This document shows, piece after piece, positions 37,301-48,649 of a stretch of DNA of 64,000 nucleotides. Position 1 is the stretch's first letter. Each line of letters starts with the position of its first letter. The position numbers and the translations under genes were made by a program. The notes below the pieces were generated by a model that did not search any database, was not told where the DNA came from, and saw nothing but the letters and a program-made list of their open reading frames with translations. The stretch comes from Carnegiea gigantea (lineage: Eukaryota > Streptophyta > Magnoliopsida > Caryophyllales > Cactaceae): the NCBI GenBank assembly GCA_029747015.1, contig JAKOGI010000002.1, positions 372,001 through 436,000 on the forward strand, in the 5' to 3' direction.

Positions 37301-40300
37301 TAAATTTTTTGATGTCTACGGTGATTTCTATACATATATATCATTAGGTATTCTCATTGCTGAGGTTAGTTTTAATTATGTATAGATGAATAGATGATTA
37401 GGGCATTTTCATTGCACAGGTTGATTTATTATGGCCCAATTATTTATATAACAGGTCTACTTTGTTGGTCATAGCATGGCAATTGTTTTTCTGTTTAAAT
37501 TTTTACATATGCTCTCCTTCCCATGGCTTATCCTCTCATTGATGGTGTAGTTGACCCATGATTTAAAAGTGTTTCAGCTATGACATGACTCTAGAATTTT
37601 CTGAGGCTATATTTGGTGCTGAGAAAGAGTTTGAGCTTTCTCATCTGGAGACATGTGATGTCTGTGCTGGAATTGGAGCAAAAGTTGGTTCCAAGATGAG
37701 AATATGTTCAACCTGTGGAGGCAGGGGTCAAGTGATGCGAACGGAGCAGACACCTTTTGGCTTGTTCTCACAGGTTAGCAAAAAGTTCAACTAATTTAAT
37801 TTAGCATGCACTTTCTTTTAAATAACTTTAAATCAGTCCTTTTTCTAATGTGAAAATGTCATAAGGAAAGATTTATGATAGACTTATTGAGTGGATAACA
37901 TGGTGAACACCCAATGTTCTAAACATGACAAGTTTGGTATGGACTTAGAGGTTTTTACTGCCTTGCTAATTGGATGGGAACTACTTTGCTTTGTTCTGAA
38001 GAAGAAATGATGAAAAGAAAACAGAAACTCTTTTAGCTACAAGTTAATGAGGTATCAAACTATAAAAGGGGCGCTTTAGTGGGAGTTTAGCCTTCCTCTG
38101 ATGAGGAGGTGTGGGTTCAAATCCTACTAAGGACACAAGGGAATTTCCCTCCCCACTATCCCCATTCTATCTTCCATGCCTTTCTTGACCTAAGGTGCCC
38201 CTATAAGATAAGGGTCCCTAGTTGGGCTTGTTTACCAATTCCTTTTAAAAAAAGGTACATAGTGTATCAAATTCACATATACAGGAGGAATTGTACTTGT
38301 AGAGCATTATGTTTTAAAGAAGTTTTTTGGTTTTCTTGTGTTGTGGATTTATGAGTGGACGATGTATCATAATATTCATTTAAGTGCAGTCTTGTATACA
38401 ACTTTGTTGCGAGTGATTCAAGTATGAAGTGCTCATACTATCCAGGGTTGTTACTAATTTAAGGACGGAATGTTCAAACTATCTAGAGTTTTTGCATGTA
38501 GTTGTTGATCCTTTTTAGGTAAAAGGCTTAAGTGAATTGACCTAATATTGTAAAAAAAATATGGTAGAAAATTTGATCCTTGATTATGCTTTTATATTGT
38601 GTTACAAATTTTGCTTAATATTATTATGCTTATACAAATTCCTGACGCTACTATCATGCGATAGTCCACGGACAAAAAGGCAAGCCCTCAAAGAAGCCCT
38701 TGCCCTTCTTCCTCTCTACTCTGTTAAAAAGCAACTAGGGAGGCACAATGTAATACAATTGTATATGAGAGAGGATAGCAGGGCAGCGTAGATTTTTTTT
38801 TTTTTTTGGGGGGGGGGGGGGCGCTCGGGGGGTTCAGCTGGGCTGTAGAGCATAGACCCCCAATTTGTAGGTAATCATAGCTCCACAGTGACAGTTGACG
38901 TGAATATGAATTGATTATCTTTTTTTAGACAGAAAAGCAAATCCTTCACTGTTTGCTCCCTAAATGGGATGTACAGACATGCTCTATAGTTTACATTACA
39001 AAGCATACTACTCAAATGCTTTCTTGAACTTAGTCACAATTCTAGATTAGCTTTTAGTTGCTCGATAAAATTTAGCGTGGCATCTAAAAGGCTTTGCTTC
39101 TGACAAATGTACTGGTTCTAGTTCCTTGCATACCAAACTTGGCAGCAGACATCATTAATAGATGCTGGACAATCTTTCTCTGTACTGGACGTAAATATTT
39201 TGACCTCCAGGTCCATTGATGAAACTGGCCCAATTCATAGCATAATTCAGTGCTAAGTTTCCTCCAGTACGTAATTATAATTAGCTGATTTGCTACAAGA
39301 CATTAGAGCAGAACTAAAGGATAATCTGTTCTTTTTTTTTTTAAAACATTGTTAACTTACTTACTGCTTCCCCCAATATAAGAAGAACAAACACTCAGAC
39401 CTAAAAGAGTGACACCTAGACATAGAACCCTGGTTGGTTTTCAACACTAAATAATTAAATTACTTGCTTTGTGGTGGATGAAGTTCATTGATGCAAACAG
39501 ATGCTCTTTTTCCATTTCCTTTTTTCGTCTCCCATTTAAATGCCTGATTTATGTTGCTGTCTTTGCTTTACGCTAGGTCTCCGTATGTCCAACTTGCGGC
39601 GGGAATGGTGAAGTCATCTCTGAGTACTGTCGCAGTTGTGCTGGCGAGGGACGAGTTCGGGTTAAAAAAGAAATCAAAGTCAAAGTTCCTCCAGGGGTGA
39701 GCAAGGGTAGTATTCTTCGGGTAGCTGGGGAGGGTGATGCAGGTCCCAAGGGGTATGTCATAATATTCTGTAGACGCCTAATTCTTTGTAACAGTTGTGA
39801 CACTTCCATCATTCATGAATTTGATGGTGCTGCTAGCCATGTGCATATGATGTCCCTGGTATAGAGGACTGCATCACGTCAGAACTTCTTTAATGTTGCT
39901 CTTCCCATCAGGGTAGAATAGATTAGCCAATTTCTTCTAGTGGAGGGGTAATACATCTAGGCCTTAATGTGCCTCTGATTCCCGGCCCTTTTTAGCTTTT
40001 AACTGCTTCTAGTATCTGCTTTTCCATATGTTTCTCGAGATTCCTGTGGTTCAGCAATTTGAGGAGTTGCAATTAAAATAAACGTGTGTATAAATTTTAG
40101 TGTGTGTGCAAAGAAATCTGTGGGAATCCCCTTTATTTTAGGATTTTATTACTCACTAAAAGAGGATTATCATGATTAGTAGTTTACTCACCTCATTGAA
40201 CTACATGTATATAGTTGAGAATTGCTCACTGGGATATTTATGAGCGGTGAGCCTGAATAGAAGTTTCTGTGTTTTGTTTTAACTTCATTACATTTATTTC

Positions 40301-42899
40301 TTCTCACCTTCAGACCATTTTCAATTGTAATAATGATTGTTCCTGCTCATATATCAGGGGTCCTCCTGGAGATCTTTATGTTTTTCTCGATGTTGAAGAC
40401 ATACCTGAGATTCAACGAGATGGTATAAATCTTCGGTCAACAATTACTATTAGCTACATAGATGCCATACTGGGAGCAGTTGTTAAGGTAAAGCAAAGTT
40501 ACCACATTCATGAGCTAGCTGAAATATCTTAGACCTAGCCAAACCAAAGAAAGCCATTATCCCAATCAGTTTGTGCATTTCTCTCTATGTGCGCCATTCC
40601 CAAACCCCTTAATAAGTTGCTACAGAAGCATGTGTTTGGGAAAAATTCAGAAGGGTGTCCTGTATGTTTATATTTCTACGCGGACCCTGAAATATGTAAC
40701 TTAGTCCTGCAGGGTTCCAAGATGGTTTTTTTTTTGGGGGGGGGGGGGGGGGTTTTGGGGGGGGGTGTTAGTAGTTGGATTGAAGTGCTTAACTGTGGGG
40801 TGTCATTTGACTTTTTTTTGGATGTTGTGGATAATATCAGTATATCACTGATGAGAGCTTCAAGTGATGATGATTTCCATAGTTGACCTTGGTTTGCTTT
40901 CAATAAACTTTTTGATTGCTCATAAAAAGAAAAGAAAAACCTTTCAGAGTTCTTCTATAGAATGCACATACATAGGCATGTCCTGAACAGTTTCTATCCT
41001 CTGATTGATGAGTCTTCACAATTTACGTTTTGTTGTTTATTTATTTGTGTAATATGAGATTCTAATATTTCTGCGTATATTAAACTATATTGTTTTATGT
41101 GTTAGCAAAGTTTTTGATCTCTTTTTACAGGTTAAAACTGTCGAAGGGACTACTAACCTGGAGATTCCACCAGGAACTCAACCAGGAGATGTCCTTGTTT
41201 TGGCAAAAAAGGGTGCCCCAAAATTGAATAAACCCTCTATACGGGGCGACCATCTATTTACTGTCAAAGTCACCATACCAAAACGCATTAGGTAAGAAGA
41301 AATTCTTCTGGTTTTGCACTTGTATCATATGCTTGGTATGCATTTTATATGAGTCGATTAGGTTTGAACTACTGGATTTTCTTTTTCTGTTTTGGATTTG
41401 ATCTTCAGCCTGGAACTCCCTGGTAATGATGTGTTTTTCCTCTGCGCTTCGTAATTTACTATAGGATTTCAGCGTAGTTCATGAGATATCTGTACTTATA
41501 ATCTGCTGGAGTTTGCAAATGGGATCTTTTATATTTGATCTCTTGGTTCGTCTCCTGTTAAGTCAGCACTAGATGACAACAGATCCTCTTCAGATGTTAA
41601 ACAAAGACAACCAGGTTCGACAAACGAAACCAACTATCATGTTTCAATATGTAGGGAACACTCTCTAAGAAGCAAAGACTGAATGGGATAACATTGTCTA
41701 GTTGCCAATTGGAAGTACATGCTTTTACAAACATTTAACTTTGTAAAAGGCTAAAATTTAATGAGTGCTATGGGCCAATTCCGTTTTTCAATTTATTCTT
41801 TCTGCAGTACATTGGACATAGCTTCAATACTGTGCTGCTGTTCTGTTAGATTTGCCGAGCTGTAATGCTGCATCATCCTAATTTCTACCATCAAGACTAA
41901 AAAAAGATTCCCGTACAATACCTCAAGGATCTGTTATGAGTTCTGTCATTTACTCTTCTTGATCATGCTGTCCTCTCCCCAGTCTGAAGATATATTTCAA
42001 AAAGGCTCAGTACTTATCATAAATCAATAATTTTCTCATGTATTACTGACAGTGTGAGGGAGCGTGAATTGCTTGAAGAACTAGCTGTCCTGAGCACCAC
42101 AAAAATCAGCCGGTCACGACCTCGTCCTCAGCCTAGGGCGCCAGGTCAGTATTGTTTAATAGTGCACAATCCTCTGGCATATGACTGCATTAACTGCCCA
42201 ACAGTGAGGGAAAAACTACTGAGATAGACTTCAGTGGGCATCAGAAATTCATGTGGCAAACTTCTGTGGGGAGTAAATACTAGTTCATATGCATTAATCT
42301 ACGCTAATGAAGCTCCTATTTTGTATAACCTGTGAACTAAATTTGTTATCTTTGTGGCCAGCTGTTGGATTAAGGTCCAATTATTCTGGTATTCCATCCT
42401 TTTAACACTACCAAATTTTCTTGCGTATTAAAAAAAAGGAATTAAATTCTAGTTGGCTATTATTTTCCTTTCAAAAATTAAAAAGAAATTTGATTATTTG
42501 TTGGATACTGAAATCTGACAATATAACAGTACAAGCAAAATATAATGTAACAGAATGAAGGGAGTACCTTTTGTATCCCTTCTTTTTATTCAACTTTGAT
42601 GTCTTGAAGTATATTCTGCTTGCTTTATTTCTATTATGAGAAATTGATAAATTTTCCCTTTTGAAGTTGAAGCAGTGGAGAATCCAGTTAGTCTAGACTC
42701 TGAGGAAAGCCAGGAGTCAGCAGATGAGAATAACCTGTGGAAGAAGTTGAAAGATGTTGCTGGGTAAATTGAGTTCTTCTATTCTAATCTCATTTTCCTT
42801 ATTGAGCCTCTTTTTCTGCACACTTGCTGCTAACCTGAAAAACGAAGTTGATCAACTTTTAACTGAATATATGAGATTATACAATCGTCCTCCACCGGG

Positions 42900-42935
<36 letters not shown>

Positions 42936-45237
42936 TGAATTCAAAATATACATGCACAGTTGTGTAAAACTGATAAGGTCTCATATGTTTTTAAATTCTC
43001 ACCTGTCTTGTAGTCTGTAATACTTTGTATGGCGGATTCCATTGCTGATGGAGAGCAGTGATCGAAAGTTGTTTATTATTACTATTAGTGGTAGTATTTA
43101 GGTGTTCTAGCTTTTTTAGAACTACGCATATTGATAAATAACCTCAAAAGGGATAATTTTGGTTGATTATGTCTCATCCAATAGTGGAACCGATGATTGA
43201 AAAGCGCATCTGTTGTGGTCTGTCTGTACATCAGTCAAAGAGAGCCTCAAAGGTATTGAGTTGAATGTTGAGATAAGCTAGAGAAAGCAAGTAAGTCCCA
43301 TGAATATGTTTTTCTTGGTAGACTTGCAGTTGTCTGGTTAGGCCTTAGGCCTTAACATTGTCGGCTTATAACAAGTGATAAAGATACACTAATGACCCCT
43401 TTTTCTCCACTTTTCTCATGCTCAGGCCAAGTTTCAGTTAGTTCCTTTTTTCTTTTCTTACCCTTTCTTTGTTTCTTCTTTTTGTGCTAAGGAGCTTTGT
43501 CCAGTATATTCTGAGTTTTCTGTAACTCATGATTTCCATAAACCATGCTCTACCCGACATAAGGTTTGTCTGATGGATAAAGACTTGAATCCTACAAAAA
43601 CAGTTGAATTGAAATCCCTGTTGGGGATTATGGAGGGGGAGGCTTCTGCCCAGCACTCCCCACCCCAGTAGGATGACCTTATGACAGATGAGGTATATTG
43701 AATTTCCTTTACTGGAAAAAAAAAATAAAATCTGACGTGCATTCCTGTGACATTCCCCCCCCCCCCAAAAAAAAAAATTAGTAATCAAAAATTATATCAG
43801 GGCACAGTGGGATGCCGCCTATGTACAGAAAGGCAGATAAGGATTATGATGCCCTCATACACTTGTGCCCTTTCTGTTCTGTTGTCGTGAGGCCTATGGA
43901 TCTGTGTCAGATATATACCCCTTATTGTAGATGCATCTCAGGAATTGTTCTCTAATTACCTACTGCCTTAATTTTCTTAACAATTTCTCTTTGCCTTGGG
44001 TAACCTAGATGTTCCATGGATCATTTCCACCTTTGATTGAAATCCTACTCATTATGGCTTGTCGTAAATCCTGTTTCAGTTGTTTTGATAATATATTGCA
44101 ATGATTCGCTTTTTAATTTTGGTTTATATTTTAGCAATGTGGGGGTGGGAACATCGGTGTTGATGAGCTCGCTAGGCCTGGCAGGAGCGCTGGGCCGGCT
44201 CAGATGGAGGGAGTCTGAGTCTGAACTGTGCTCAGTCTTTTCCTTGCCCAATATCTTGAATTGATTTAACTCAGGTACTCCAGAAGGGAGACGAGCTAGA
44301 CGAGATGGGGCTACTGAGCACTCGTGTTCCGTATACACTTGGGGGGTCACGTGGGTTTTTTTTGGGGGGGGGGGGGGGGTTGGGGGGGAGGTGTACATTC
44401 ATAAGAAAGCCATCATTTATTCACAGCAGCAATGACATTGGCAACTAGCCCATCATTAATGGAGAAATTTTTCATTGTTAATGCTATGCTGGTAAACTGG
44501 GTAAGAGAAAGAGACCTCTTCTCTCTAAACACACCCAAAGCTGTTCATAATTGACCTTCACCCCTGGCTTCTCAAAATACTTCCGGGCAATCTGATTCTG
44601 CCATGATGTGATTGTAGTACTACACCCTACCCCATGGTTCAGTTCGAGAACCCATCTCCCTGCCACCGCTTTGGCTCTTTCGACTTCAAATCTATGGTTA
44701 CCTACCTGGTTAGCACCCAGGAACAATACCTTACCCCAATGATCAAATAACAACACCAGGCTGCATTCTGCCTTCTTAATATGGCAACAACACAGCTCAC
44801 CTCTAGGATGCTCACAGGGGGAGTCATCCAATGGCTGCTGTTTCTTTCATTTTCCTCATTGGTCCACCTGACCCCCGTGTTCCTCCACCATATCAAATGT
44901 GTGGTACTTCCCTATCATGGTTTCTACACATTCTCCCAGCATATGGAAAAATATACGTGATTCATTGCTATTTTTATTTTTAGTTCAAAGGTATTCCTTT
45001 GTGCCTTGCATAATAGTGGTGTTCTTATATCAATGGTTAGTTCTCTTCTAGCTGCTGTTCATTTTTGTTCTCAATTTGTTTTGACATGCTTTTAGAACTG
45101 CTTCAACACGATCACTTAAAGGCGATCATCATTTTCATTATCACTGTTGTATGCCTCACATTACATGTAACTGCAACACTGCTTGTTGCAGGTCTGCTGT
45201 GAATGGTGCCTTAAAATGGCTGCGAGACAACCTGTAA
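34377..45237 (+). CDS. Plastid-type DnaJ (Hsp40, type A) chaperone
   Basis: Eleven exons: 34377-34673, 34955-35023, 36939-37031, 37115-37233, 37578-37773, 39577-39752, 40358-40487, 41131-41291, 42053-42144, 42667-42763, 45192-45237; 491 residues. Residues 1-70 are Ser/Pro-rich with few acidic residues, a plastid transit peptide, ending near VRAAA. The J domain starts at DYYATLG (73-79) and has HPD at 101-103, needed to stimulate Hsp70. A Gly/Phe-rich linker follows. The zinc-binding region has four CxxCxGxG repeats (Cys 219/222, 236/239, 262/265, 276/279). Two C-terminal client-binding domains and a tail ([14 protein letters not shown]) complete it. This is the full layout of plant plastid DJA-type proteins, similar to the At3g17830 group. 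Introns 2, 5 and 10 are 1.8-2.4 kb and carry repeats, which stretch the gene to 10.9 kb. Confidence 0.93.
38060..38262 (+). mobile_element. tRNA-derived SINE in DnaJ intron 5
   Basis: An A-box-like TTAGTGGGAGTTT followed about 35 bases later by GTGGGTTCAAATCCTAC, a very good B-box, indicates a polymerase III promoter. The unit ends in TTTTAAAAAAAGG. The length of about 200 bases suits plant SINEs. I saw no clean target duplication. Confidence 0.55.
38793..38821. repeat. T15-G14 homopolymer junction
   Basis: A run of 15 T is joined directly to 14 G inside DnaJ intron 5. It is the second longest of a recurrent set of such junctions in this window. Confidence 0.9.
40726..40765. repeat. T10-G17 junction followed by TTTT and G9
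   Basis: T10 (40726-40735), G17 (40736-40752), T4 and a further G9 lie in DnaJ intron 7. The G strand could form a quadruplex. Confidence 0.9.
44356..44391. repeat. T8-G16 junction followed by TT and G7
   Basis: T8, G16, TT and G7 in DnaJ intron 10, of the same type as those at 38793 and 40726. Confidence 0.9.
44484..44900 (-). pseudogene. Decayed RNase H-like domain of a non-LTR retroelement
   Basis: On the minus strand, about 44896-44820 reads [18 protein letters not shown]. After a frame change, 44831-44484 reads [15 protein letters not shown] and [19 protein letters not shown] with GVGCSTTI. The order W-PP, then RDxxGxVL, then EAxAxxxALELAxxxG is that of RVT_3 RNase H domains at the end of plant LINEs. 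The frameshift and loss of the catalytic Asp residues show it is a relic. It lies antisense in DnaJ intron 10. Confidence 0.5.
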
Positions 45238-46439
45238 ATTGTTCTGGATTCTTAGCTTCTCATTTCAAGTGGGCAAGCATTTTCAAATGCCTTGGGACAA
45301 GGCCGCCGAGAAAGAGAACTGGAATTTTATTCGCGGGAGATTGGCAACAGCGCCTTGTTCTTTAGATTCTTTAGCGCACACTGTAAATGTATTGTCACAT
45401 TAACAGGTGCACTTCCGCACATTTTACGGAATGAGCAAATCTAGGATGGCAAAAGATCAAGATCTCTTTGGAAGATGGCAATTCAGATTATATCGTGTGA
45501 TTGAGATGGTGGTTATAGGTCTGATGTGAGGTGTCCTTGCATAAAACAAAATCACATTTTTTAGTGGCTTCAGTGATGTATTGTTTCTAGGAAGTGTTGC
45601 TGTTTTTATTCAATTCTAGTTTAAATCATATTCATTTTGCACCGTGATTGTGTATTCCTTATTCAATATTCAATCTACTGAAATCACCCCCCCAACCATG
45701 GGTATATGTGAGTTTTTTTTTGGGGGGTGAATAAAGGGCGAGATATATGTAAGACCCTGTATGAACGCGGGATGTTTGTGCAGCGGGTTGCCCTAATTAG
45801 TAATTAGATCAAACATGCTGTGCACATAAGTGCTTGTTGGCAACTGGATTTGGTGGTTGATGGTGCTATATGATGATTTTGACATGTCACATTCAGAGCT
45901 TTTTTTTTTTTTTTTTTTAGCGGAACACATTTTGGTTTCTAACCCTTCAATTTTATTTTTTTTTTAAAAAAAGCGTTTCTAGGTAGTATTTTGAGAATGA
46001 TTGTATTTTAGGATAAAATGGATCACTTGGAAAGTGCAAAGCATAGCAACGATTTGCAACGATGGGGTGCTGATGCAAGTGTGTAACCATGGTTCATCAA
46101 TCGATAACTTGGCACAAATCCATATTTCTCATCGATTCTTCCAACAAAATGTGACGTTGTACCACTATAAACAAAATTGTGCATCTCATTAAATATCTTA
46201 ACCACCTACTTAAAAGGAGTAAGTAGTTAAATTTTTTACTTGAATCACAAGATATCGCAAAACGTATAACGATTACCATTTAGTTTCACCATCTAGAAAA
46301 GAATGGCCTGGGGGTTAAAGTGATGTCTGTTTCATAATAATAAGATCACTCTCCCAATGAGTTATTTCATCTTCAAGCAATTTTCAATTAAAACGTCACT
46401 TTTTTGAATACACTGTTAGGCTATTTAAGGTTCCACAAA
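45238..46439. other. Spacer between the DnaJ gene and the inverted-arm element
   Basis: The first 400 bases are the probable DnaJ 3' untranslated region. A T9-G6 junction is at 45713-45727 and a T19 run near 45901. Nothing coding is supported. Confidence 0.5.
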
Positions 46440-46695
46440 TGTAACGCCCCAATTCCTCATGCATAATTAGTCTAACCTAATTACTCCTGCATTAGTGATT
46501 AGCAGCGGAAGATCTCTTGGTTGGAGGCGTTACCGCCGTTCCGTAATGGAACAAGGCTATCTGAAACTACGGTTATCAATGTGTCGCCCATTTAATCGCC
46601 CACTCACGACGAAATTTAAATAACATACATTCAACCATTTATGGATGTGGTGATGCACCTGCACTCAATATATAATTACAGTTTACTAGTAATTT
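46440..46695 (+). repeat. Left inverted arm
   Basis: Runs from TGTAACGCCCC to CTAGTAATTT and pairs with 47870-48126. It contains GGCGTTACCGCCG and AATGGAACAAGGCT, also found in diverged form in the solo LTR (8610-8640). Confidence 0.9.
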
Positions 46696-46870
46696 ATATG
46701 GCCTCACTTCTGCTCCAAATACGTAATTTTTTCCTTGATTAGTGAAAGATTAAGGCAACTTTATTAAATTTTCTTGGTTTATTACATGCTTTAAGTCCCC
46801 TTGAATTCTCTTCCTATTATGCATGTAGCCATTATTCTTAATTCAATTGGATTCCATTTTGTAGTTTTAA

Positions 46871-46980
46871 GGAATCAACCTCTCTATGGGTAGGAATACC
46901 GGTGGGGGTAAGGTTGTCTACAGCTGGATCTTCCCAGACCCCGCGAAAGCGGGACCCACACTGGGAGTTGTTATTGTTGT
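46871..46980 (+). mobile_element. SINE fragment with TTG-type tail
   Basis: GGAATCAACCTCTCTATGGG, then GGGGTAAGGTTGTCTACA, AGACCCCGCGAAAGCGGGA and ACACTGGGAGTTGTTATTG follow the order of the 3' part of widespread angiosperm SINEs that end in TTG repeats. Relatives are at 56835-56945 (+) and 60863-60983 (-). Confidence 0.7.
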
Positions 46981-47127
46981 ATTCTTCTTCCTCCCACGAC
47001 TAATGACCTTTTTAATGTGTATAATAATAACGTAAGAATATGATTTATTTTGAAATTGTTGTTACGATGCCTTTAATCATTAACATGGTTAATATTATCA
47101 TTATCGTTGTTACTGCTATTATCATCG

Positions 47128-47170
<43 letters not shown>

Positions 47171-47869
47171 GGCTATCCTTTGTCTTTTTAACGATTCATT
47201 GTTTGCGATATGTTTTAAGGCGATTCAAACTGCCAACAAACGATTTTTAGTAAGAGAGAGAGATTTTCAAAAATCTGGTACGTACATTGCCTGTGCTCTT
47301 CGAAAACTCACATATTTTCTCAAACTATACAAAGTCACAACTATAATCATATAATGAATCAATTTATATAATGTTTTGTCACATAATTAAGTGGCCCCAT
47401 CAATTATCAATCATCAGGGCTTATGCCCTCCAATTTACCCGCACGGCTGCAATTCAGGTTCTCCGATCGGTCTGGGAGGTGTGCACCTGTCTCAAGATCG
47501 CTACATAGGTCAACAGGGGTCCACTTTCAGATAATAACTGGCAAATCAATTTTAATTATATGCTCTCTCTCTCTCCTGTTTACAAAATAAAATGTTTTAA
47601 AATGCGGGCGCCTAACTAATTTAACTCAAAGTTTATTTTACTGCATAGGAATGTGCGTGCTGAGTTTCGGCTCATATTTCGAATGCTTTTTACGTTTTCT
47701 GTTTTAGGTAAGGGATCAGTGAACGGTCCTCCTGGCAAGCCAGAGAATAGCAAGAAGTGAAGTAGAGTTCAAATTCTTTTTGCTGGAGTTTCATTGGCCA
47801 GGAGCTCATAGTGATTCATAGGCTAGTGCCTTAAGTATCTAAGGGTTGTGTATTCTTTTGAAACAATGC

Positions 47870-48126
47870 AAATTACTGGTAAACTGTAATCATATATTGA
47901 GTGCATGTGCATCACCACTTCCATAAATGGTTGAACGTATGTTATTTAAATTTCGTCGTGAGTGGGCGATTAAATGGGCAACACATTAATAACCGTAGTT
48001 TCAGATAGCGTTGTTCCATTACGGAACGGCGGTAACGCCTCCAACCAAGAGATCTTCCGCTGCTAATCACTAATGCAGGAGTAATTAGGTTAGACTAATT
48101 ATGCGTGAGGAATTGGGGGCGTTACA
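47870..48126 (-). repeat. Right inverted arm
   Basis: Reverse complement of 46440-46695. It ends in GGGGGCGTTACA, one G longer in the G-run than the left arm. Confidence 0.9.
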
Positions 48127-48649
48127 ACAAATATGACATTTAAAAGAATGTGACATTGCGAAATGCAGTCATGCTCAAGACGAGGGATCTTCAAGTTGGT
48201 CATTCAGAGTTATAGTATACTCGTGTTTGCTACCTGCAATGTTTTTCCACTGAAAAATATGAGACATCACTGTATAAACCTCCCCACCACCCCCCCAAAA
48301 AAAGAAAAAAGAAAAAAAAAAGAAAACCACAAATTCAATAGACGGCATTCTCCCTGAGATCCAAAATGTACGCATGCCAGGAGAAAAACTTCAAATGCAA
48401 TTAAAATTACACCGAACAATTAAGTTACAACTTCCTATCTCAAATGCAGATTTCATTCTTTTTTCCTTTTTTTGGGGGGCGAAGAAGCCACAAAGAACGT
48501 TACAATGCAATTACAATACAATGTTTTGGGGGGCGGGAACCTTGGACCTAGCGCAAAGTTCATGAATAGATAGAGATGATACTCCCTCTTTCTTCTCACA
48601 GTATGCTAAGAGACAGATAATTTATCTAGAACCACATAAGAGGGAAGCA

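Larger units (their letters stand above)
46440..48126 (+). mobile_element. Inverted-arm (foldback) derivative of the 8524-12248 LTR family
   Basis: The element begins TGTAACGCCCC and ends GGGGCGTTACA, flanked by the exact 5-bp duplication ACAAA (46435-46439 and 48127-48131). Its outer 255 bases on each side are near-identical inverted repeats (about 10 differences). The interior at about 47415-47545 matches the minus strand of the solo LTR at about 10020-10160: shared words are GGGCTTATGCCC, ACCCGC, CGATCGG and CCACTTTCAGATAATAA. The right half is therefore this LTR family in sense orientation, and the left arm is an inverted copy of its 3' end. A SINE sits at 46871-46980 and a TTA repeat near 47133. 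No coding capacity. It lies 1.2 kb beyond the DnaJ stop codon and 0.5 kb from the 3' end of the next gene. Confidence 0.82.
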
